This document shows, piece after piece, positions 45,773-57,882 of a stretch of DNA of 64,000 nucleotides. Origin of the DNA: Diadema setosum (Eukaryota > Echinodermata > Echinoidea > Diadematoida > Diadematidae); assembly GCA_033980235.1 (NCBI GenBank), contig CM067075.1, forward strand, positions 18,798,844-18,862,843. The letters are read 5' to 3'. The notes beneath the pieces were generated by a model. That model did not search any database. It was not told where the DNA came from and worked only from the letters and a program-made list of their open reading frames with translations. Both the position numbers and the translations under genes were made by a program. Each line of letters begins with the position of its first letter. Position 1 is the first letter of the stretch.

Positions 45773-46559
45773 AGTCAAAGTTATTTTCTCAGTCAAAATT
45801 GATTTGACTTGGAATATATACAGTGAAACCCCGTTATAACGAGTTCGGTTGTAACGAGGAACCGCTTGTTGAGGTGCAAAAGTGCGAATTGGTGCAAAAC
45901 CGCGAATTGCCGCCTAAGCTGGTAGAAAATAGAACGGTAGAGGTCTATCACCTGTTACGTACAGTACACTCATCTGCTGGATTTACACACACGTATGCCG
46001 CGCATGCATGCGATCGCGAGGTATAGGTATAGGTACACAATAAATGGGCAATGCACGCGACTCGAGCTCATCTTCTGTGCCGTATTCAGTAGAAGTTTAC
46101 AGTTCTCTTTCCACCTCCCTGGTTTTACTTAGCATTTCGACCGAGCAATTTCCAAAGTTTCGAAAGAAGATTACCGTGTGGAAACCTTGTCAGCTGGTTC
46201 TTCAGCTCAGTACGAAGAAGTGGTAAATGAAAGAAAGAAGCTTGGCGTGTAGAATGCCTATGCATTCCATCATTAATATTTTGTTATGAACATTGATTGT
46301 AATACCTCAGGTAAATCGTGAAGGCGTGCTTGATATATTAAACAGCCTAGCTAATAATAGAACAAATCGTTTAGTTTCGACACTTTATTTTGAAGGAGCT
46401 AATCTAGGCTTATTCAAGATTATTCTCATCGCCCTTTTTTGTATTGAGAGTCTATCCAACTGACACTTATTGGAGTTGCCCCATTACCATTTTATATATA
46501 GGGTGAAACAAGTGTGGAATATAACAACAATAATACATGTGAGGGAAACAAGTATTTCA

Positions 46560-49500
46560 ACTTGTTTATAATTCCGACGTTTCTATCGGTGTAGAGAGTA
46601 ACTTATTTAGATGCACAGTGTGTGGTTTCCAAGACAACTTATTATCAATCAATAACCCAAGAAACTTTAACTCCTCAACCATTTTGATTGTGTTGTTCTT
46701 CAATATTACATCACCATCAAGAGATGAGATTGAATTACTGAACAACATACATCGAGTTTTATCCAATTGATAGATAGTGTATTTGCACACACCCAATCAT
46801 GCACGCCATTTAGCTCCTTATTAGTTTGTTCAAGGAGGTTTAATTATACATTGGAGTTCCAACTGGCTGCAATTATTCAAACAGTTGTCAGATTTCTATT
46901 GATGTACAAAAGAATTCCACAGGTGCACTTGTGCCTTTGATGATCATGTTCCAAGCCGCCGTCCTGCTGAGCAATCTGAAGATTCATTTTGAACGTTATC
47001 GTAATGTTGGCCATATTTTGCTTATTTATTTATCAAATGAAATGAATTTTTTACGTAATGATAAAGCATGTAAAACAAAAGTCAATTCCGTCCAGAAATT
47101 TGTGCAAAAGTGTAAATCAGAGCTGTATCATGTGAAAATGTTTAAAACTGTACCATCCTGGAAAGCTGCTTTTATCACTTTTCCGCTTAATTTCCACAAA
47201 TGAAACGAATATGGAATAATCTTCAAGTATAATTCTTTATTGATAGATAAATCAGATTAGTGCCCGGATATGCCCAGTCGAATAATTTTCATCTTTATTT
47301 CAGCATTTTTGCTCAATTTCTATTCGTGCATCCTCGTGTATGTACCACCTAACCTTTTATAAGAAGGGATAGCGAAAAGTAATTACCATCACAAAGACAT
47401 ATCTTCCTTTGAAAGTGGTTGGTGATTATGCAATGAGACACGAGTCAATTGTCTTCCTATCTGCGTGGCAGATCCTGTTTGGCACATGCTTCAAATATTT
47501 CTGAGCGGCGGCATCGAACATCTAGTAAAGGAAATGAGACAGTTGTGACTCCATTCTCTAGAACCTCCTTGGTTTGTTTCAAAAGTAACTTAGGATCTCT
47601 GTTAGAAAGAAATACATTAAATCATCAGCAAATAATATGAATGATAACGCACTTGATGCATTTTGAAAATCATTTATATATAAAATAAACAACAATGGAC
47701 CGAGGAGAGATCCCTGTGGTACCCTACATCGAAGTTCTTTAATTACAGAGTCACATTCATTAAAATGTACCGGTACATATTGTTTCCTATTCTAAAGAAA
47801 ACTTTTAAACCAGTCAAGGGCTTTGCCTCTTATACCATAATGGCATAACTTATAAAGCAGAATATTGTGATCAACCGTATCGAAAGTCTTTGGAAAGTCC
47901 AAAAAAAAAGTCCAGTGGTGTATTCATGATTATCAATGGCAGTTGTTACATTATTAATAAAATACAAAATAGCATAAATAGTGGAATGTTTTTCTCTAGA
48001 TCCAAACTGAAATTTAGAAAGTACCCCACAATTCTTTAAAAATTTCACCGCTCTTGTATAGATAAGTTTTTAAAGAATTTTAGATATTGAGGGTATTTTT
48101 AACTAGAAATGTCGCTACAGCGACTGGTTATACCCCCGCCAAACAACATTTCATAAGCTTTGGTCAAAACAACATTTGATAAGCTTTGGTCAAAAAACTG
48201 AGGAAGTAGTTAAATCCGCAAGATCTTTCCTTGATCTTCTGCCATTAATATGCTGTTACCATGGCAACGTACTTTCGGGTACTGTCGAAAAATGCGTCTT
48301 GCACATCTACAACCAAAGGCACACATCTGTACCAAGTTTCATGGAAATTGGGCAAAAACTGAGGAAGTAGTTTGCAACACAAAATTTTCCATCATTTTGG
48401 CTCATAATATGTGAGCTGTTACCATGACAACATACTTTTTGTCACTGTCAAGAAATGTGTCATGCTGACCTATATCCTAAGACAAACATTCAATATGAAT
48501 TCCATGAGAATTGGAAGAACACTGATGAAGCAGTTTTGCCATGAAGCATTTTGCCCTATATTTTACCAATAACATGCCGTTACCATGGCAACGCACTTTT
48601 TGCCACTGCGGAAATATGTGTCTTGCACATTAACATATTCAGATGAACATCTGTACCTAATTTCATAAAAATTGATCAAAAACTGTGGGAGGAGTTCGCG
48701 ACGCAAGATTTGTACCCATTTTTGCCCATAATATGCCGTTACCATGGCAACGTACTTTTGGGTACTGTCAAAAAATACGTCTTGCACATCTACAACCCAA
48801 GGCACACATCTGTGCCAAGTTTTATGGGAATCGGTTGAAAACTGAGGAAGTAGTTCGCGACGCAAGATTTGTACCCATTTTTGCCCATAATATGCCGTTA
48901 CCATGGCAACGTACTTTTGGGTACTGTCAAAAAATACGTCTTGCACATCTACAACCCAAGGCACACATCTGTGCCAAGTTTTATGGGAATCGGTTGAAAA
49001 CTGAGGAAGTAGTTCGCGACGCAAGATTTGCAACGGACCGACCGCCCGACCGACCGCCCGACCGCCCGACCGACCGTCCGCTGATTCCTATATACCCCCT
49101 TCAAACTTCGTTTGGCGGGGGTATAATAAAGATATTGGTCAATAATTGTTTAGTTCTAACCTATCTCCTGTCTTAAAAACTGGAACAACCTTAGCAATTT
49201 TCATTTTCCCCGGAACAACACCACTCACCAAAGATTGATAGGTATGTTCCAAAGGAGTCAAAATTTCATCCACTACTTTCTTTAGCACAATACTAATACC
49301 ATCATGGCCAAAACTAGGTTTATTTTGCAAATTATTTACAAAACGCTCTATTTCTTCTGAATGGGTTGGAACAATAAACAATGACTCAGTATTACGATCT
49401 TTCAAGAAAGAAGTAAAATTATAATCAGTGGAAGGTGCTTCTTTAGCAAGGGCGGGTCCTATGTCTGCAAAAAAGTCATTTAAGGCATCAGCAATCCTCT

Positions 49501-49990
49501 TGCTATTTTCAATACACTCATTATTTAACGAAATTCTATACTGGGTTGCTTCTTATGACTATTTCTATTCAGCACATTATTAATAACATTCCAAGTGGCT
49601 TTAGTATTATTATGAGACAAATCAAACTGAGAGCAATAATAATTATTCTTCGCAATTCGCAATAAAGAAGTCAAGGTATTCTATATTCAACATATTTTTT
49701 TACGAGATGCATCTGAAGGATTAATCATTAGAACGGAATCTATAATAAAGTTTATTTTTCCGATTTATACACCTGAGCAGAGATTTCGTAACCCAGGGTT
49801 GCCGGGCTCGACACTTGTAATTTTTCTGCTTAATAATCATAGGGGGAATACACTCATTGAAAGTATTACATAATATGTCCATAAATTTATCATATGCAAC
49901 ATCAATGTCATATTCCTGGAGCACATCATTCCAATCTGCCTCTGATTTCTATTTCAATCTAGAGATTTTATCGTGCGTTAAGCTTACGAA
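46560..49990 (-). pseudogene. decayed non-LTR retrotransposon RT, interrupted
   Basis: Minus-strand pieces in order: pre-RT (49990-49721, CRARQPWVTKSLL), RT start (49405-49139, NLQNKPSFGHDGIS and KIAKVVPVFKTGD), RT middle (48069-47600, KFQFGSREKHSTIYAI, VPQGSLLGPLLF and FADDLMYF), and a later block (46870-46566, KTRCMLFSNS and ELKFLGLLIDNKLSWKPH). A modular repeat (48101-49128) and about 560 bp near 46880-47430 separate the pieces. Many stops make it non-functional. Confidence 0.75.
48101..49128. mobile_element. modular element with GGCGGGGGTATAA end and 159-bp tandem units
   Basis: Starts AACTAGAAATGTCGC, has TATACCCCCGCCAAAC at 48129-48144, and ends with the inverse GTTTGGCGGGGGTATA. About five tandem units of roughly 160 bp fill it. 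The last two (48707-48865 and 48866-49024) look identical and are 159 bp, a multiple of three. Before the right end is a (CCGACCGC)-type tract (49035-49078). It is inserted in the decayed RT. The long ORFs on both strands (156 and 163 codons) are by-products of the tandem units. Confidence 0.75.
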
Positions 49991-50513
49991 AATATCTTGG
50001 TTGTGCCAGTTTGGAATGTACCTAGAGAGAGTTGTGAAAACCAATGATTTGAACGCCACGTCGTTTCCAAACTATAAAGAGACTCTAGATCTTGCCGAGC
50101 CGCCCTCTGTGTTCCCCCATCCGAATTGTACCCGATCTCACGCTCTGCCGATCACGCTCTTTGTTTTTATTTTTTATACCAGCTTAGGCGCTATCCACGT
50201 CTTTTTCCCCGTTTTGCAGAGAACCGTTCCTTCCATGTTTTCTTCTAAACCACGCGATAAGACACAGGAATGCCTTCCGATGTTTCCTATTAACATAATC
50301 ATTCGCTTTTCTTTTTCGCGAGATACGCGTGCGTGATATTAGGTCAGATCACAGCGCAACGAGAGAAAAAAAAAAAGATAACGCATCCAAAAACTTTCCA
50401 TGTAGCGATACTTGTGGCCAAAAGTGGACAATTAGAATGCGTGTGCAACTCATCCTTTCCATTTGTAGTTCCGACTTCCAGTTCTTTTGCTAATTGGCAA
50501 ATATGAGTTGGAT
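49991..50513. other. unassigned sequence
   Basis: A 159-codon plus frame (49857-50336) overlaps the antisense of the RT remnant in its first part and has no recognisable family. Confidence 0.3.
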
Positions 50514-51176
50514 GATTAAAGCCGAAATAGTGTATTAATGAAATCATCGCGATCCCGCCGGCTGACAGTAACGTAAAAATAGTTGAATAACGCATGATGT
50601 TAACGTAATTAATCGGTGTTCAGAAAAAGAAACAAACGCATTTATTACTTTGAGTAGATCTGGATTTGTTCATTATAATTTAACAAATGATAATTTAAAT
50701 AATAATGTGTGATTAAAGCCAAAATAATTCATGAAATCATCCTGATCTCGCCGGGTGACAGTAGCGTAAAAATACTTGAATAACGCATGTTAACCTATAC
50801 TTAATCGGTGTTCAGAAAAAGAAACAAACCTATCTATTAGTTTAAATAGATCTGGAGTTGTTCATTATCATTTAACAAATTACAATTTAAATATAAGTGT
50901 GTATGATTAAAGCCGAAATAATTAATGAAATCATCGCGATCTCGCCGGGTGATAGTTGTTGTGGTATTGGCCCAATGGGCACGAACTACATTTATTCAAC
51001 GCGCATGTATACCAATAATAGTCGTCACTGTGTGATTTGACTTGATTCGACACACTTGTTCCGGCGATCAAAGAATAAAGACTTCAACTTTTGTCTTCCC
51101 ACGCTATTATCACAAAATACGTGTACTGTGGTTTATTGTCCAGTGTCAAGTTATCATCAAACCACGTAGTACAACA

Positions 51177-51851
51177 TGGTGGCAGCGGTGGGATGAGAGT
51201 CTGAACTCACTCGAGGACTTGAAAAGACTGTGGCCCAATCAGTTCGACAAGATTGGCAGTTTCAAACAGCCTGCTTCTCTCCCTCTGAAGGAGGATGCAC
51301 ATCCCTACATCGATGCACCACGCAAATGCAGCATTCATGTCAAGGACAAGCTTAAGGCAGAGCTTGACAGAATGGAGGTCGATGGTGTTATCAGGAAAGT
51401 CACACATCACACAGATTGGTGCAGCTCAATTACAACCTCCATAAAGAAGGATGGATCTGTTAGAGTTTGTTTGGATCCTAAACGTTTGAATGAAAGCCTG
51501 AAACGCTGTCCGCACAAAATCCAAACAGTGGAGGAGATCAATCCGGCATTTTCACAGGCAAAGTTCTTCACAAAACTGGATGCCAAGTCAGGCTACTGGT
51601 CTGTACATCTTGATAAATCCTCCCAGGAACTCACTACGTTCCGGACGCCTTTCGGCAGGTACTGTTATCAGAGACTCCCATTCGGTTTGTCTGTAAGCCA
51701 GGATATTTTCCAGCAGCGTATGGATAATATCATCGAAAAGGTCCCAGGATGTGTCTGCATCGCAGATGACATTGTTGTCATAGGCCGCACAGAGACGGAG
51801 CATGACGACAATCTGAGACAGCTCTTCGAGACATACCGCAGATGCCTCTGA
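51177..51851 (+). pseudogene. gypsy reverse transcriptase fragment
   Basis: The open frame runs from within the 5' LTR (51042) through the primer-binding site to a stop at 51851. RT content starts about 51300 with the pre-RT region, then VIRKVTHHTDWCSSI, DPKRLNE, KFFTKLDAKSGYWSV (catalytic Asp), FGRYCYQRLPFGL and CIADDIVVIGRTE (catalytic Asp pair). It breaks off before the thumb. The gag start and protease are missing. Confidence 0.85.
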
Positions 51852-52010
51852 TTACCTCACTTGACGACCCTGAGCAAAGTCAGGGTGCTGCCTCTCAAAA
51901 GAAGGTGGGAGAGGAGGTCCCACCCCGCCAGCCTCATAGCCCTAATGGTTCCTACATAACCCGCTCTGGGCGCATCAGTAAAAAACCTGCACGTTATCAA
52001 TGTTAGCAGG
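51852..52010 (+). pseudogene. gypsy pol C-terminal tail
   Basis: After the deletion point, a second short frame reads SPNGSYITRSGRISKKPARY then a stop. TRSGR...KPPxRY is the usual C terminus of gypsy pol, so RT was joined directly to the integrase tail. Confidence 0.7.
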
Positions 52011-53160
52011 CACTAGCTGTGACTGAAACAATAACACTTTAGTTATGAACAACTTACAAGAGTTGTATAGTTTCAAAACTTAATTCCACAAATTTGTTTA
52101 ATTTGATTTCTAGATGCGCGAGGATTTTATTCATTAATTTACTATTGTGTACCGTCAATTAATATACAAACCTGAATGAAGCATAGCACTGTATGCGACA
52201 TAACATGAAGCTATAATCTCCCATCACATTACAATGTATATACCAGTTTGTATGTTTAGTTTTTTTTTTTTTTTTCTAACACAAGGGGGATGTTGTGGTA
52301 TTGGCCCAATGGGCACGAACTACATTTATTCAACGCGCATGTATACCAATTGTCGTCACTGTGTGATTTGACTTGATTCGACACACTGGTTCCGGCGATC
52401 AAAGAATAAAGACTTCAACTTTTGTCTTCCCACGCTATTATCACAAAATACGTGTACTGTGGTTTATTGTCCAGTGTCAAGTTATCATCAAACCACGTAG
52501 TACAACAATAGTAGCGTAAAAATAGATGAATAACGCATGTTAACCTGCTTAATCGGTGTTCGGAAAAAGAAACAAACGCATTTAACAGTTCAAGAACGGA
52601 TGTACAAAACGCGAAGAGATTTTTGGAAGAAAATAAAGAACACATTTTAATCCCTTCGGGCGCAACGATAATACATTGTATAAAATTACAGCCGAAATGA
52701 TTCATGAAATTATCGAATTCCCGCTGGGCACCAAACAAACAACGCATGTTACCCTGAAATCATCGCGATCTCGCCAGGTGACAGTAGCGTAAAAATAGTT
52801 GAATGACGCATGTTAATCTAAATCAGAAAAAGAAACAAATACATTTATTAGTTTGATTAAATCTAGGTTTGTTCATTATCACAATTTTAACACTGCATTT
52901 CACAATGAATATTTTTCTTGCTTTCAGAATGGTCTACCAGGTATACAGATTTGCGTAAAAAGGATCACAACCTTCCACATTCAATCCTGTCGCATATTTT
53001 TCAAGAACGGATGTACAAAACGCAAAGCGATTTTCGGAAGAAAATAAAGAACGCATTTTAATCCCTTCAGGCGCAACGATCACCTAGTGTACAAGACTAC
53101 AGCCGAAATGATTCATGAAATCATCGCATTCCCGCTGCGCAACAACAGCGTAAAAATACC

Positions 53161-53460
53161 TCGCAAGTTACGGTAGACAACGCCTGTATGTTACTCTATT
53201 TGCGCTGGTGCTGATAAAAAAAACAAAAAAAAAACAACTTAACAAACAAGAATTACAATGAAGAAATAACTCATTTCAACCCCTACTTTTTCGTCTAATT
53301 CACAAATGATTTCCCTTTATTCTCTCAATAATAATGATCCATAGCAGTGTAATAACAACGCAAAGGATGTTCTTAAGTTTCATTGATGGGTATGATGTCG
53401 TGCTTATGTTTTTCTTTGTTTTTGATGCGTACGGTTATAACGAGGTTCCGGTTATAACGA
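53161..53460. other. unassigned AT-rich sequence
   Basis: No gene or clear repeat. Confidence 0.35.
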
Positions 53461-53639
53461 GGTAATATCGCCGGTCCCAAGGACCTTGTTATAACGGGGT
53501 TTCACTGTATAGGCAAAGTTGACTGTACATGTACCTCGATCAAAACAACAAGAGTAATAAAGTCCAATTTGTCATCCCAGATTCAAGAAATAATATTTTG
53601 GCCTCTCTGCTCGGGCTCGCCCCCCCCCCCCCCCCCACT

Positions 53640-54045
53640 TTTTTTTTTTTTTTTTTTTTTACCGTGGAAGTGCGTAAGTGGCACTTTAAAGAAATAGATA
53701 GAAACCTCGAAGTGTGAGTGCGGTATAAGGCTTTGTTTTTGCCCTGGAGACTTTTTTTTTTTTTTTTTTTTTTTGCTGTTTGTCAGCTGAAGAAAACCAG
53801 AAGTGGCACCATACAGAAGTGCTGAAGACCTTATTATTCTATTTATGTATCTATTTTTGATTTATTTACTGTTTTTTTTTTTTTTTTTTTGCTTGTCAGC
53901 TGAAGAAACATGGAAGTTGCACCCTACAGTACAGAAGCACTGAAGACCTTTGTTTTTTGTTTGTTTTATTATGTTGAATTGTTTTTTTTTCTTTTTGCTT
54001 GTGATCAGCTGATGACACCCGGAAGTTGCACCAGAAGTCTGAAGT
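53640..54045. repeat. poly-T-linked tandem repeat, about 110-120-bp units
   Basis: Three units each start with a T run (53752-53775, 53872-53890, 53981-53988), followed by TTGTCAGCTGAAGAA-like sequence, a GGAAGTTGCACC-like motif and GAAGTGCTGAAGACCTT. A fourth, poorer unit begins at 53640. Confidence 0.7.
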
Positions 54046-54664
54046 GCCCCCCCCCCCTTTGAAAACGTGGCGCTGGCCATGATTACGTAATAGTCTACCC
54101 TGATCGACAGTTGAACTGAGCGTACTCTAGTCAACTTTGATGTCCCCTACGTACACTCAGGATCATGACACGATACCACTTACACTACAGGATGGAATAA
54201 TGACAGTAGCTAACAAAGCAGAGCATTTCATTCTAACGGTCAATAGATGTTGGAGACAGAGAAAACCTCACCTTGTAAATGTACTGCTGCTTGTAGGATC
54301 TAGGACGCCGATCTCTCGTAGTCTGTCCCGCTTGTGGGAAAGCGAAAGCCGTCCTCTGTCCTCTGGCGCTCTGTCTAACGTTAGTGTGATACTAGTTTCT
54401 AGTAGCACATTTGAGTTGTAGTACTGTGCAATGTAGTTCTCTCATACCTCCTTGGTTATACCAATAATTCTAACGGTTATAGTGTAGTTAAGACGACCCT
54501 TGGCCTAACGAGACAACAGTTTGTGTTCGCTCGGCTCACCAAAGATAACGTCTACTTCCTAGATAAATACAAGATCACGAGCGTAAGGCCAACTGTGGCC
54601 CCCCACCGTACCCACATGCACACACTATTGTTTTGAGAGCGCGTGCGTGGCATGGCGGCCAATC
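54046..54664. other. unassigned sequence
   Basis: A 94-codon frame (54137-54421) has no recognisable family. Confidence 0.3.
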
Positions 54665-54672
54665 CAGGGAGG

Positions 54673-55486
54673 TGCTCTATAGCACCTCCCTGCACCTCCC
54701 TGCTCAATCAATGGGCAAGACTGAGCTGAGACCATGCTGAGACACACACCCACTGGTCATGGTCCACCTTGACATGCGACGACCACGAGGGTCTCTTTCT
54801 TGCCTCAATCAAGGCTGCACTCCTTTATTCTAGACATGCACTGCGCAACAAATCGAGTCTTATATAAAATATACACGAGTATAATGATGAGCCTGCCGCA
54901 TGGATGACTACCAGTAGAACTTGTAGTAGACCACTCTGCTCAACGGTGACACAAATTAGACGCGAACGAAGCTGGCCGACAAAAAAGGAAAAATAGGAAA
55001 ACAAAATCACAAAGAGCATGTCAAAATAACAGCTGTAAAGCAAAATAATAGGCCTAATAATCATTCTGTGTACATATTCACAAACATGGAAAAACGCCAT
55101 GTATTAATAATAGACAATAATAACTGCACTACATTAGACCTACTACATAGTATAGGCCTGTAACGTTTCAAGCCTGTAACGTTTCAGGCCTATATAGATT
55201 ACAAATTGACTCAAACCGCCATATAGGCCTACGTGTGAACACGTGGTCGCTCTTGACACGCTTGCTACGCATCCGTATAAAAAGAAAAAGAAGAAAAAAA
55301 AGCGTTATTCAAAAAGGGTCTGCGGCGGCGTCGATATATTCCGCAAGGAAGGGATTTTTATATTGTTTTTTTTTTAATTGCCATAAAATATAGGAGTACT
55401 ATTCCCCAAAAGGGATCTTTTCATTTTTTTTTCTTTTTAGTAACATAGTCAAATGCCAATTATGTTTTGCTTTAAAATTCCATAGG

Positions 55487-55528
<42 letters not shown>

Positions 55529-55865
55529 GATTGAGGAATTCCAGTAGAATTATTCTATGGCTTTAATGTTTGTACATAGTAGTGAGTTGCTATATTACAT
55601 GTCTTAACTTGCCTTTCCAGGGGTTCTTATTATACAAGCTTGCTTTTCTAAGACCCCTCCACTTTACATCTATATGCATCTACATGCATTGTCAATTTAT
55701 ATTCAATTCTGCAAATTGTTTTAATTGCATATATTCAACAATGTATTCCTTGTTACATATTATTGTTCTTATGTAATTTTTGTATTGTGGAAACTTTGAA
55801 TAAACTTGAAACTTGAACTTGAAACCTAAAATCAGGGAGGCCGGTACCCCACCTCCCTGCTTGAG
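54673..55865. mobile_element. possible retroposon or element bounded by CAGGGAGGTG palindromes
   Basis: A near-perfect palindrome with CAGGGAGGTGC arms around TCTATA lies at 54673-54700, and a similar one, GGGAGG...CCACCTCCC, at 55835-55855. Between them is a (GT)n tract (55489-55525). Then comes a 3'-end-like stretch with TTGAATAAACTTGAAACTTG (55796-55815), a poly(A) signal followed by short ACTTGAA repeats as in LINE tails. Confidence 0.4.
55489..55525. repeat. (GT)n microsatellite
   Basis: A pure GT dinucleotide run. Confidence 0.9.
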
Positions 55866-57320
55866 GAGTCCTTTTTGCTTTCCTACATCAGTATTCTGGA
55901 TTAATGTAGGCCTATACGATTAAATTTGTCATCTGCTTAATTGAATCCCCTATAGTCTATTTCAAGAATTGAAGTTTTATTTTGTTGTTATTTTGCTACT
56001 AATTAGCAGTAAGTAGAAATAATTTTCTGAAAACACCTATATTAGGCCCTATAGGGCATCTACCATGGGGCGCTGGTGACGACAAGGTTTACAAGATATG
56101 ACGGTGACGCCATCAGCTGTGGGCTGTAATGTGCCACTCTTAATACGCAATTGAATAGAGTCATTGGGACGAGGATGGGTAGCACATTAAGTCTATATAC
56201 CATGTGCCCCCCCCCCCCCCGTCCCCCACATTGAAATATCACTTTTTCCCATCTTTAATTAACAGAAACATAAATATGAAAGACTTATATTACAGAAAAA
56301 AAGAATTAGAATGTGTGAAAATAAATGTATAAACGTTGCCGTGATATTATAGTTATAATAGTAGGCCCTACATAAAAACAGCGCGGGCCTATAGGTTCAG
56401 CCGAAAAACCCGAAAAGGACATATTTGTGTAGGCCTAGTATTGCATTGCTGGTTTTGACATGAATTATGTTTTGTAAACTAGACCTATTATTAATTCTTT
56501 CTTGAAAATGAAATGATTAAATAGAATTTATATATAAATATGTATGAATAGAGATATATAAATATATATGGTTTTATGTTCACTCATAAACAGTTTATAT
56601 CGGTTTATTAGGAGTTTAGTAATTTACTGCATATTAAATTTGTTGATATTGTATACAGAAGTATGTAACAGACATATATGTGACACAAAAATACACCAGA
56701 AGCAAACCCAATCATGTATATACCCAAACGTTAATTTAACAAAATTGTATTTCATGGCATGCACAGCAAAGCACAGCACAACACAGCACAGTATTATAGT
56801 AAAGAATGCCTATTGACAACAAATAAACGATAACTATTTTGAATTTTCCCTTTATTTTTGACCTCATAAATTACTACGATATTTTGGATTTGATTATTGA
56901 TTCTACTTTGTAGACACGTCCGTCATACAGATATGTAAATCGATTTTAAGTCTCGAATTTTATCCCGAGGCCTCGATCCATGTCAAGCTGCTGCTTATGA
57001 TGGCGGTCTCCTGCTTTTCTGTTATTATAATAGCTAAAAATGTTTAATTTCAAAATCAATTCCTTTAAATCCCCCTCTTTTATTTTTTTTTCTGAAATTC
57101 GTTTATTGGAACGACATGATATACTCTGAATGAATAATCATTATTTACATGATTTACAACTGTAGATTCAACGATTCGCTTCTGAACATTTTTTTTTTTT
57201 GTGTGTGTGTGTGTGAATGATATTATGCTACACGTCTCATACATCGAATACTGTCATGTTCATAGTGTGTGTATGTACTTTGAATTAATTTGTAAGACAG
57301 TATGCTGGCTTATGCGTCGT
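55866..57320. other. intergenic sequence
   Basis: AT-rich, with a C run (56207-56221) and short ACAGCACAGC motifs (56762-56792). No gene seen. Confidence 0.35.
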
Positions 57321-57882
57321 GTTTCACCTTCGTAAACATAAGGATTGAGAAAATGCAGCAATATTAGTAGAACACATCAATGAAAGTTTGAGGAAAATTG
57401 CACAATCGATGCAAAAGTTATGAATTTTTTATTTTTTTTGTTGTTGTAACCGCTGGATGAGGAGACTGCTGAGGCTCGTGATGTCCTATGAGTACAACAG
57501 TATAAAGAAAATGTAAAGAAAATTCAACATATTTTCACTTTTTTCGCATAATAAAAGAGCACTTGACTTGCCTCTTTCTACAGGCAATGGGAATAATATT
57601 AACCATAACATAATATGTCAGTAACGAGTCAAGGGAATGTGTACTTTTTTCAAAAGATTACATTTTGTGAAATTCTCTTTATATTTTCCTTATATTGTTG
57701 TACGCATGTGACATCATACACTGCAGTAGTCTTCTTATCCAGCGGTGACTGCACAAAAACTTCAAAAATTCATAACTTTTGAACGGATTGTCCGATTTTC
57801 CTCAAACTTTCAATGATGTGTTCTACTAATATTGTTACATTCTCTCAATCCTCATGTTAATGAAGGTGAACTTGTCCTTTAA
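57321..57882. mobile_element. palindromic miniature element, diverged relative of 45207-45772
   Basis: Long inverted arms: GTTTCACCTTCGTAAACAT on the left, and GTTCACCTTCATTAACAT read inward from the right. Shares GATGCAAAAGTTATGAATTT and GGATGAGGAGACTGCTGAGG with the copy at 45207. Confidence 0.7.

Larger units (their letters stand above)
50952..52512 (+). mobile_element. internally deleted Ty3/gypsy LTR retrotransposon
   Basis: 1551 bp (50957-52507) between 5-bp duplications ATAGT (50952-50956, 52508-52512). LTRs of 220 bp (50957-51176) and 217 bp (52291-52507) start TGTTGTGG and end TACAACA, and differ by one 3-bp indel and a few bases. A primer-binding site TGGTGGCAGCGGTGGGA follows directly at 51177, and a polypurine tract ACAAGGGGGA precedes the 3' LTR. 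Most of gag, and the protease, RNase H and most of integrase, are missing. It probably moved with proteins of a complete relative. Confidence 0.9.
50514..53160. repeat. satellite-like tandem array, unit about 195 bp
   Basis: Units begin near GATTAAAGCCGAAAT at 50514, 50711 and 50905 (spacing 197 and 194). They share ATCTCGCCGGGTGACAGTAG, GCGTAAAAATA, AATAACGCATGTTAAC and AGAAAAAGAAACAAAC. The third unit is cut by the LTR element at 50957. Diverged units continue at 52508-53160. Confidence 0.75.
45819..53509. mobile_element. pogo/Tigger-like terminal repeats enclosing 7.7 kb
   Basis: The left end (45821) reads CAGTGAAACCCCGTTATAAC and the same 20 bp occur inverted at the right end (53507), each next to TA. 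Internal GTTATAACGAGG motifs follow at both ends. TA targets and this end sequence are typical of pogo/Tigger. I find no DDD transposase inside. The enclosed DNA consists largely of other elements, so this is either one element swollen by insertions or two separate ends. Confidence 0.5.

Noticed and set aside
48563..49176. Repeat proteins of 156 and 163 residues on opposite strands
   Set aside because: They are the two translations of a 159-bp tandem unit inside a transposable element, not evidence of a gene.
49857..50336. 159-codon plus-strand ORF
   Set aside because: Its start is antisense to a decayed RT and the remainder lacks any known motif.
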